Below are positions 30,788 through 36,811 of a stretch of DNA of 64,000 nucleotides, piece by piece (positions within the stretch are counted from its first letter, which is position 1; each line of letters starts with the position of its first letter). Below the pieces are notes generated by a model, which made no database searches, had not been told where the DNA came from, and saw nothing but the letters and a program-made list of their open reading frames with translations. A program made the position numbers and the translations under genes. This stretch comes from CAJPQU01 sp052170475 (GTDB taxonomy: Bacteria; Bacillota; Negativicutes; Selenomonadales; Selenomonadaceae): the NCBI GenBank assembly GCA_052170475.1, contig JBQNAL010000001.1, positions 62,001 to 126,000 of the forward strand. Reading direction: 5' to 3'.

Positions 30788-31175
30788 AGTGGGAAAGAGG
30801 GTTATTTTTGCTGGCGCTCTTGGCGCTGTGCTGGGGGCGGCCGTCGTGTGGGGCGTGTGCGGCAGTGTACACGATAACGGAGGCGCAGCTTCTGACGCTG
30901 GAAGAGAACTTGACCGCGCTGCAATCGAACAACGCCGCGCTCTTGGCAGCATTGAGCGCATCGAGCGCGGACTTGACGATGGCACAGAGCGAATCGGAAG
31001 CCTTGCGGGAGAGGTTGGGCGAGGTCGAGAGGCAGCTTCTAAGATTGCGGGACGAATTGGAGCAGCTCAGGAGCGAATCACAGAATGCGAAAGAATCGCT
31101 CACGAGAGCGAACAAAGAATTGCAGTCTGCCGCAGAATCTGTGAAGACATTAGAAAGAAAGCGCCGACGCATTGA
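30780..31175 (+). CDS. Coiled-coil inner-membrane protein, i-spanin-like (frame A)
   Basis: A 131-residue protein with a short cytoplasmic start, one transmembrane helix (VIFAGALGAVLGAAVVWGVC) and a long periplasmic helix rich in Arg, Glu, Ile and Ala (RIERGLDDGTERIGSLAGEV). This is the layout of an inner-membrane spanin, needed to fuse membranes in diderm hosts. It starts inside the endolysin end, and 392 of its 396 bases also encode the frame B protein. Protein patterns of this kind recur beside endolysins in Negativicutes phages as far as I recall; no spanin has been shown here. Confidence 0.6.
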   Translation: MDEVGKRVIFAGALGAVLGAAVVWGVCGSVHDNGGAASDAGRELDRAAIEQRRALGSIERIERGLDDGTERIGSLAGEVGRGREAASKIAGRIGAAQERITECERIAHESEQRIAVCRRICEDIRKKAPTH

Positions 31176-31239
31176 GCGCCAGCGCAATTTGTGGGAGGTG
31201 GTGGCCGTGGTGTTAGGCGGGATCGCGGTTATGCGGTAG
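30784..31239 (+). CDS. Secreted coiled-coil protein with C-terminal membrane helix (frame B)
   Basis: A 151-residue protein starting four bases after frame A. It has a signal-like hydrophobic start (GLFLLALLALCWG), a YTITEAQLLTLEENLTALQ segment, a coiled coil of about 90 residues and a C-terminal hydrophobic helix (LWEVVAVVLGGIAVMR). That layout recalls unimolecular or outer-membrane spanin subunits, though no clean lipobox is visible; Cys 19 and 25 are candidates. It overlaps frame A almost completely in another frame. Both look like real proteins. Confidence 0.6.
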   Translation: MKWERGLFLLALLALCWGRPSCGACAAVYTITEAQLLTLEENLTALQSNNAALLAALSASSADLTMAQSESEALRERLGEVERQLLRLRDELEQLRSESQNAKESLTRANKELQSAAESVKTLERKRRRIERQRNLWEVVAVVLGGIAVMR

Positions 31240-31246
31240 GGGAAAG

Positions 31247-31272
31247 ACTTTTTCGCGGTCGGGCGAAAAAGT
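31247..31272. terminator. Hairpin after the lysis genes
   Basis: Perfect 10-base inverted repeat actttttcgc/gcgaaaaagt with a ggtcgg loop. It lacks a T run, so it may act in RNA stability or as a weak terminator before the next promoter. Confidence 0.5.
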
Positions 31273-31284
31273 TTGGGAAACCTC

Positions 31285-31324
31285 TTGACTTTTGTCATGG
31301 CAATATATATAATTATGTCATGGC
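31285..31324 (+). promoter_or_regulatory. Strong promoter with direct-repeat operator
   Basis: ttgact (31285-31290), 17 bases, tataat (31308-31313). Two copies of tgtcatggc (31293-31301 and 31316-31324) flank the -10, which suits binding by the ribbon-helix-helix protein encoded just downstream. Confidence 0.75.
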
Positions 31325-31341
31325 GAAAGTGAGGTGAGATA

Positions 31342-31515
31342 ATGAGCCATAAAATTGGCAGACCAACAGATAGCCTTAAAAACGTAAAACTTCAAATCAG
31401 AGTTGATGATAAAACTTTGGAAAAATTGGATGATTACGCGACAAGGCTACAATCCACGCGGAGCGGAGTTGTTCGCAAGGGGATTGAATTAGTTGGTGAA
31501 ATGCTAAGCAAATGA
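31342..31515 (+). CDS. CopG/Arc-like ribbon-helix-helix regulator
   Basis: A 57-residue protein with KLQIRVDDKTLEKLDDYATR and STRSGVVRKGIELV, a clear ribbon-helix-helix: one strand, then two helices with the conserved Gly-Val turn. Start ATG has a gaggtgag site. It sits under its own strong promoter with repeat sites and heads the second antirepressor cassette, so autorepression is likely. Confidence 0.8.
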   Translation: MSHKIGRPTDSLKNVKLQIRVDDKTLEKLDDYATRLQSTRSGVVRKGIELVGEMLSK

Positions 31516-31517
31516 AA

Positions 31518-31610
31518 GAGCTTCGCCCCTTATCCCGATCAAAGGAAAGGCGAAGCTCCAGCACACAACCCCAAAAGGATTGATAAATCTATTCTATCAT
31601 CTTTTCGGGG
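31518..31610 (+). promoter_or_regulatory. Paired hairpins before antirepressor 2
   Basis: First stem: gagcttcgcc (31518-31527) with ggcgaagctc (31549-31558), perfect. Second: ccccaaaaggattgata with tatcatcttttcgggg (31595-31610), with bulges. Same arrangement as before antirepressor 1, though the primary sequence differs. Confidence 0.6.
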
Positions 31611-31631
31611 AAAAAGGAAGGATGAAGACTA

Positions 31632-32363
31632 ATGAAGAACTTAGTGCAGGTATCAAACAATCAAGTTGTCGTGTCAAGCCGTCAGATTGCGGAGAATTTC
31701 GGAAAGCACCATAAAGATGTATTGGATGGTATTAGAGGGATTTTGAACTCAGCGGAAAAATCCGCTCAGTGGTTTATGACAGATACTTACAAGGACGCGA
31801 GCGGAAAATCCAATCCCGCATACCTCATGAACCGCGATGGCTTTTCCCTCCTCGTCATGGGCTTCACCGGCAAGAAGGCACTCGAATGGAAGATCAAATA
31901 TATCGAAGCCTTTAACGCCATGGAGAGCGAAATAAAGCAAGGCAAGGCACTTCCCAAGGGTAAAGATGAAACGATCAAAGCCAAGCGCGTCAATGTCATG
32001 GAGACGAACGCCCGAGTGCGCGAATCGAACCAGTACCTCAAGATCGCCGCGCAGATCGACATCCCCGAGTACCGCTACATCCTGCAGGCGAAGTCCGCAG
32101 AGGCTCTCAACGGCGGAGTTCCTGTCCTGCCCTTGCAGGAAGTCGAGCGCAAGACCTACTCCGCAACGGAGATCGGTGCGATGTTTGGCGTGTCGGCAAA
32201 CAAGATCGGCAAGGTGGCGAACGCCCACAAGCTGAAGACGTCGGAATATGGGAAGCTCTTTTACAGCAAATCGGAGCATAGCGTGAAGGAAGTCGAGACG
32301 TGGCGGTATTACGAGAGCGCCATTCCTGTGTTTGAAAAGATTTTCGGACGGGAGGCGGCGTAG
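31632..32363 (+). CDS. Phage antirepressor 2 (Rha N-terminus, shared C-terminus)
   Basis: A 243-residue protein. Residues 1-105 are a Rha-family domain (VVVSSRQIAENFGKHHKDVL, FSLLVMGFTGKKALEWK). From about residue 125 it matches antirepressor 1, with 274 identical bases (32097-32370). Rha-type and antirepressor proteins regulate the lysis-lysogeny decision. The mosaic structure points to recombination that swaps N-terminal domains on a common C-terminal module, probably the part that contacts a shared partner. Confidence 0.82.
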   Translation: MKNLVQVSNNQVVVSSRQIAENFGKHHKDVLDGIRGILNSAEKSAQWFMTDTYKDASGKSNPAYLMNRDGFSLLVMGFTGKKALEWKIKYIEAFNAMESEIKQGKALPKGKDETIKAKRVNVMETNARVRESNQYLKIAAQIDIPEYRYILQAKSAEALNGGVPVLPLQEVERKTYSATEIGAMFGVSANKIGKVANAHKLKTSEYGKLFYSKSEHSVKEVETWRYYESAIPVFEKIFGREAA

Positions 32364-32365
32364 TC

Positions 32366-32548
32366 ATGACGACCTCAGAACTGCTCGGGCATCAGTTTCT
32401 TCCAGATGATAACGCAATGTCAGAGATTTACGGTCTGATCGACAAGAAGCGTCCGATTGACGTTTGGGAGATGATGCGCAGCTATACGCTCGGTGTCATC
32501 ATGGGCAAGCGCATGGAGCGCGCCCGCCGCAAGCGTAATCAGCAGTAA
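32366..32548 (+). CDS. Small protein after antirepressor 2
   Basis: A 60-residue protein (PIDVWEMMRSYTLGVIMGKR, then MERARRKRN) sharing the ending with the protein at 20628. It starts two bases after the antirepressor stop and is the last gene of the prophage. Function unknown; the conserved MGKR end after both antirepressors suggests a linked role. Confidence 0.6.
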   Translation: MTTSELLGHQFLPDDNAMSEIYGLIDKKRPIDVWEMMRSYTLGVIMGKRMERARRKRNQQ

Positions 32549-32570
32549 ACAACAACATAGAACCTTGCAT

Positions 32571-32608
32571 AGAGGGGACAGCGTTTCGTGCGCCGTCCCC
32601 TCTATTTT
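32571..32608 (+). terminator. Terminator at the right end of the prophage
   Basis: Perfect 9-base stem agaggggac (32571-32579) with gtcccctct (32595-32603), then attttg. Confidence 0.8.
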
Positions 32609-32772
32609 GCGTGGTGGAGTTTGACATCATTTTGACATCATGAACATCAACCGTCTGGCATGTTATCGGTCAGAATAAAGTTTTGAAGCCCTTTACAGAT
32701 CAGCAATCCCGCGAGGTGCCTATGTTCTATAAACTGAAATAAGAAACTCAAAATCAAGCGGCCACAAACCGT
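32609..32772. other. Gene-free attachment-site arm
   Basis: Part of the 458-base gene-free stretch 32549-33006. It has two direct copies of ttgacatcat (32621-32630 and 32632-32641), which could be arm-type integrase sites. No ORF of note is seen here, nor between 32844 and 33006, which is host intergenic DNA. Confidence 0.4.
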
Positions 32773-32800
32773 GCCGGTTCGAGTCCGGCCTTCGGCACCA
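32773..32800 (+). other. tRNA 3' fragment (Leu-like), prophage attachment site
   Basis: The bases form a T-arm (gccgg, ttcgagt, ccggc) followed by the acceptor strand cttcggc, discriminator a and cca. No D-arm or anticodon arm precedes it. cttcggc pairs with a gccgaag 5' end, usual for tRNA-Leu. A tRNA 3' end standing alone next to phage genes is the classic duplicated att core; the complete tRNA should lie at the left junction outside the window. Confidence 0.75.
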
Positions 32801-32808
32801 GTAATCTA

Positions 32809-32843
32809 AAGGCTTCCGAGAGTTTTCTCGGAAGCCTTTTTTG
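32809..32843 (+). terminator. Terminator downstream of the attachment site
   Basis: Thirteen-base stem aaggcttccgaga/tctcggaagcctt with gttt loop and trailing T residues. It probably served the original tRNA gene. Confidence 0.9.
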
Positions 32844-33006
32844 TGTGGGTTTCTTTGCGTATTGTCAACTGTGTGTCAAGGGTTCGAGAAAAAGTGTTCT
32901 CGGCTCATGGGTTGGACAAAAAATCAATGTTGTTTCTGACCTTTGTGTCATACCGCAACATTCTTGATGGTGTCCGAACATCGGCGCGAATTTGACGAGG
33001 GTCATC

Positions 33007-34305
33007 TTAGAAGAGGGCTTTGATTTCCTTCAAGACATCTTCCAACTGGTTCAATAGGTGATCCACGTCGGCTGCGGTGATGACGAGGGGGGGCTGGAAG
33101 GCCATGACGTTTCGGGCGAGGCCGTTTTTCCCCACTAAGATGCCTCGATCTTTGAGCATTTCCAAGGCGGCGTCTAACGCGGCAGGGGCGGGGGTGCCGT
33201 CGGCGCGGACGAACTCTGCGCCGCGCATGAGGCCGAGGCCTCGGATGTCACCTAAGATGGGATAGCGCCTTTGGAGGTCTTTCAGGCCGTCGGCGAGCTG
33301 CGCGCCCCGTGCGGCAGCATTGTCTTTTAGACGGTGGCTTTCGATGTAGTCCAAGACGGCTAAGGCGGCGGTGCTGGAGACAGGATTGCCGCCCAAGGTG
33401 GACGCGCCCGGACGGGTGTAGCGGTCGGCGATGTCGGCCGTGGCGATAAAGGCGCTGATGGGAACGCCGTTTCCCAGCGCTTTGGCCATGGTCATGATGT
33501 CTGGCGCGATGCCGTAATGCTCGATGGCGAACATTTTTCCCGTGCGGGCGAAGCCGGTCTGTACTTCGTCGATGATGAGGAGGGTCTGATGGGCGTCGAG
33601 GATTTCTTTTAGCCGCGCGAAGTAGCCGGGCGGCGGCGTGACGATTCCGGCGTTTCCTTGGATGGGTTCGGCGATGAGCGCGGCGGGGCGCCCGGAGGTG
33701 GCGGTGGCGATGATGGTTTCCGCTTGATTGGCGCAGGCGAGGTCGCAGGACGGGTATTTTTTCCCTAAGGGACAGCGGTAGCAGTAGGGGTGGGGAATGA
33801 AGTGGATGCCGCCCACGGGATTTGGATCGGTGCGCCACATGCCGATGCCGGTGACGCTCATGCCCAACTTCGTCCGACCGTGGAGGCCGCCGGTGAGCGC
33901 CAAAAATTCGCTGCGCTGCGTGTAGATCGTGGCCAGCAGCATCGCGCCCTCGTTGGCTTCGCTGCCGGTGGAGCAGAAGAAGGATTTTTGGAGCTGTCCC
34001 GGGGTGACGGCCGCCAAGCGTTCGGCGAGGCGCACGAAGTTTTCCGTCAGGTAAATGTTGCAGACATGCTGGAGCGTTTCCACCTGCCGACAAATGCGGC
34101 GGGTGATCTCGGGGTTGGCGTGGCCGCAGTTCATGACGGAAACACCGGCGAAGAAATCAAGATATTTTTTCCCTGTGCTGTCAAAGAGATACTGCATGGA
34201 TCCCTTGACGAACTGCGGCGGCTTTTCGTAAAAGTGTCCGAGACAGGGCATGATGTATTTCTTTTTTTTCTCAAGGATGGATTCTGGGCCAAGGTGGGCG
34301 GTCAT
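33007..34305 (-). CDS. Class III PLP aminotransferase
   Basis: A 432-residue enzyme of the ornithine/4-aminobutyrate/alanine-glyoxylate aminotransferase group. It shows the FFAGVSVMNCGHANPEI substrate-side segment, STGSEANEGAMLLA for cofactor phosphate binding, LLIIDEVQTGFARTGKMFA with the Asp that contacts the PLP ring, and the Schiff-base Lys in MTMAKALGNGVPISAF. The nearest named relatives are alanine-glyoxylate aminotransferase 2-like proteins; the substrate cannot be fixed. The start at 34305 is chosen because upstream residues are unlike the family. It lies behind the U32 gene on the same strand. Confidence 0.85.
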   Translation of the reverse strand: MTAHLGPESILEKKKKYIMPCLGHFYEKPPQFVKGSMQYLFDSTGKKYLDFFAGVSVMNCGHANPEITRRICRQVETLQHVCNIYLTENFVRLAERLAAVTPGQLQKSFFCSTGSEANEGAMLLATIYTQRSEFLALTGGLHGRTKLGMSVTGIGMWRTDPNPVGGIHFIPHPYCYRCPLGKKYPSCDLACANQAETIIATATSGRPAALIAEPIQGNAGIVTPPPGYFARLKEILDAHQTLLIIDEVQTGFARTGKMFAIEHYGIAPDIMTMAKALGNGVPISAFIATADIADRYTRPGASTLGGNPVSSTAALAVLDYIESHRLKDNAAARGAQLADGLKDLQRRYPILGDIRGLGLMRGAEFVRADGTPAPAALDAALEMLKDRGILVGKNGLARNVMAFQPPLVITAADVDHLLNQLEDVLKEIKALF

Positions 34306-34441
34306 GCGTATCCCTACTTTCTGAAAGAATATTTCCGGCGGCGCATCGTTTGCGCGGTTCCCTCTGCGCCGAGGGGGCGTGAAGGGACGGCGTAAAGAAG
34401 GCGGCGAAAAGCGCGTCATGGTGCTTTTTCGCCGCCTTCTT

Positions 34442-36385
34442 CTATTTCGACAGGCGGAAGCGGTACGCGCCGCAGCCGAAGGCGCGGGGAGAGGCGTCTT
34501 GGAGCGCGGCGAGGGCGTCTACATCGAGCGCCTCTTTCCCCGCAGTGCGGCGATCCAAGGCTTCACGGTAGAGGCGGGTGATCTTTCCTACGAGGTGCGG
34601 CGCGTAGTCCTGCCCTTCGATGCGGTAGGAGGAAAAGCCGTTGAGCTTGGACAGGTAGGGATAGAGGCACAGATCCTTCGCGAAGAGGATGTGGAAACGG
34701 CCGTATTGATCTTGGCGCAGGGGATGGATTTCGCCCGCTTCGTCCCGGAGCGCATAGCGGCGGTCATCAAAGGCGGGGTTTTTCCACGGGTCGTCATGTC
34801 CCAGCGCCAACGCGGGGAGGTTATGGTCACAGATCATGGATTCCGTGACGCCATGGAGGATGATTTCCAGTGGCAGGGGCGAACGCTTGGCCAGATCCAG
34901 AAGCTGGGGGAAGGTCAGTTCAAGGGAGACCGTCCCCAAGGAGACGCGCTGCTGCTTGAGGAAGGCGGCCGCCCGGTGATTGAAGAGGTTGAAGGAAAAA
35001 TCGGTGTGGATGGGGAGCGTCGTATATTCCGCCGCCAATTTTAGCGTGCCGGGATTGCCGACCAAGAGCGCGTCGGGGCGCATTTCTTCCAACGTGAGGA
35101 AGAGATGTACCAGTTCTCCACATTCTCGTCGGTGGGTGCTGCGGGGGGTATCCATGATGGTGCGGACACCGTATTCCCGGGTGAGGCGCAGGGCACGGCG
35201 CATGTCGTCCAGCGTCCACGGGCGGCGCGGTCGCCACGCTTCACCGCCGATGATGACGGCGTCGGCACCATTTTCACAGGCGGCGGATACGCCGTTGAGA
35301 TCGGCGGCGTGGACGGTGAGGAAGGGATAGGGCGTCGATGCTTTCAGAGAAATAGCCGGTTCGTCGTTTAAGAGGTGGGGATTCGATTCGGCTTCCGGCG
35401 CGGCCTTGCTGAAAAGGCGCGGCTCTCGGGTGCCGTCCCAGCCGATGGCATCGCTACTTGGCTGTCCCAAGGCAAAGGTGGTGGTGAAGTCACGGGCGCG
35501 GTTTTCGTAGAGATCCTGCCACTCCTTTTCGTTTACGCGATAGCCCGTGGGATCGGCTACATAGGCGTCGATGGCGCGACGATAGGTGCCGACGATGCGG
35601 CGGACGAAGTCGGCGGGCCGCATTCGCCCCTCGATCTTGAACGAACATACGCCGGACTGGATGAGTTCCGGCAGATGGCGGTAGAGGCACATATCTTTCA
35701 GCGCCAATTTGTAGGGGCCGGCGGCTGCGCTTTCTAGGGATTCGCCGGTGATTTCGTCGATGATCTCGTAGGGCCAGCGGCAGGGCTTCAAGCAGCGCCC
35801 GCGGTTGCCGCTCTGGCCGAAGAGTATGCCGGAGTGGACGCATTGGCCGCTTTCTGCTATGCACATGTCGCCGTGCACGAAGTATTCGATTTCAAGCCCG
35901 GTGGCTTGCCGCAGGAGGGAAATCTCGGCGAGGGTCATTTCCCGGCTGGCCACGATGCGGGTGACGCCGTGTTCTTTCAGAAGACGCATCGCCGCTTCGT
36001 TGTGAATGTTCATCATCACGGAAGCGTGGAGGGGAAGGGAAATCCCCAATTCCTCGACTAAAGAAATGACGGCAAAGTCCTGCACCAAGATGGCGTCGGG
36101 GCGGATCTCGTCAAGATAGAGGAGATACTCTCGCAGGGGGGGCAGCTCCTCTTCGCTGATGAGGTTATTGATGGTGATGTAGAGGCGCACTTCGTGGGCG
36201 TGGGCATACGATACGGCACGTGCCAGCGCCTCATTGTCGAAATTCATCTCCTGTCGGTGAAGGCGCATGTTGAAGGCCTTGCCTCCTAAATACACCGCGT
36301 CCGCCCCCGCCTCGACTGCCGCCTCCAAGGCTTCCCAGTTACCGGCGGGGGCTAAAAGCTCCACCGCATTTTTTTCCCAGATCAT
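34442..36385 (-). CDS. U32 peptidase-family protein
   Basis: A 647-residue protein. The N-terminal half is the U32 domain: ELLAPAGNWEALEAAVEAGA at the start and VHGDMCIAESGQCVHSG with the RGRCLKPCRWPY cysteine cluster (about residues 165-200). The C-terminal half repeats a related barrel. Relatives such as YhbU, TrhP and RlhA take part in RNA hydroxylation rather than proteolysis, so an RNA-modification role is likely. The ATG at 36385 has a strong aaaggag site. The first 410 bases have a copy at 42466-42863. Confidence 0.85.
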   Translation of the reverse strand: MIWEKNAVELLAPAGNWEALEAAVEAGADAVYLGGKAFNMRLHRQEMNFDNEALARAVSYAHAHEVRLYITINNLISEEELPPLREYLLYLDEIRPDAILVQDFAVISLVEELGISLPLHASVMMNIHNEAAMRLLKEHGVTRIVASREMTLAEISLLRQATGLEIEYFVHGDMCIAESGQCVHSGILFGQSGNRGRCLKPCRWPYEIIDEITGESLESAAAGPYKLALKDMCLYRHLPELIQSGVCSFKIEGRMRPADFVRRIVGTYRRAIDAYVADPTGYRVNEKEWQDLYENRARDFTTTFALGQPSSDAIGWDGTREPRLFSKAAPEAESNPHLLNDEPAISLKASTPYPFLTVHAADLNGVSAACENGADAVIIGGEAWRPRRPWTLDDMRRALRLTREYGVRTIMDTPRSTHRRECGELVHLFLTLEEMRPDALLVGNPGTLKLAAEYTTLPIHTDFSFNLFNHRAAAFLKQQRVSLGTVSLELTFPQLLDLAKRSPLPLEIILHGVTESMICDHNLPALALGHDDPWKNPAFDDRRYALRDEAGEIHPLRQDQYGRFHILFAKDLCLYPYLSKLNGFSSYRIEGQDYAPHLVGKITRLYREALDRRTAGKEALDVDALAALQDASPRAFGCGAYRFRLSK

Positions 36386-36445
36386 TACGCAGCGCTCCTT
36401 TTGATTTTTCGTGCATACGTTCATTATAGCAAGTTTGCCCCGCTT
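35974..36445. repeat. Long direct repeat, copy A (U32 gene start)
   Basis: Matches 42466-42925 in the same orientation. It is nearly identical from agaagacgcatcgccg to about 36300 and roughly 85 per cent alike over the last 100 bases and the upstream region. The two copies bracket the TonB/ABC iron-type uptake genes. Confidence 0.85.
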
Positions 36446-36532
36446 CGTAAAATGCGGCGGTGCTTGTATCGGGGTCGGGGAAATGTATAGGATCTATGCA
36501 CAGAACATGGCAGGTTTTTCTTTGTTTTATCA

Positions 36533-36561
36533 TTGACAAAAGATGAAATTTCCCATAGAAT
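36533..36561 (+). promoter_or_regulatory. Promoter of the TonB receptor operon
   Basis: ttgaca (36533-36538), 17 bases, tagaat (36556-36561). The imperfect inverted repeat tttgt...acaaa covers the -35. The leader from about 36568 to 36811 is gene-free and G/C-rich, with a hairpin gggcat/atgccc (36757-36762, 36783-36788) just before the ribosome site; no known riboswitch was recognised. Confidence 0.75.
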
Positions 36562-36811
36562 GAAAAATTAGTGAAAACTGTATAGAAAAATGGACACCGA
36601 AGGAAGGTTAGCGGCTCATTTGCGCCTGCGCTTGACGGTTTCTCTGCGGTGAGGCGGAACGTCTGTTCGCGCCCCGGGGAGAAGAACCGGGCGAGGTGCC
36701 GGGCTACGGTTTTTTTTGGGTGAGAGCTTTTCTGTGCGGTTTTTGGCGGTGCCGATGGGCATTGCAGGGATGAGAAGGGCGTATGCCCGATTAAGGAGGA
36801 AATGAAAAATC

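Noticed and set aside
34379..35737. Plus-strand ORFs opposite the U32 gene
   Set aside because: They mirror the U32 gene's codon periodicity and lack starts with ribosome sites.
36562..36811. Possible cobalamin riboswitch upstream of the TonB receptor
   Set aside because: Searched by eye for the B12 box (agyccaggagacctgcc type) and gccactg; neither is present, so only a structured leader is reported.
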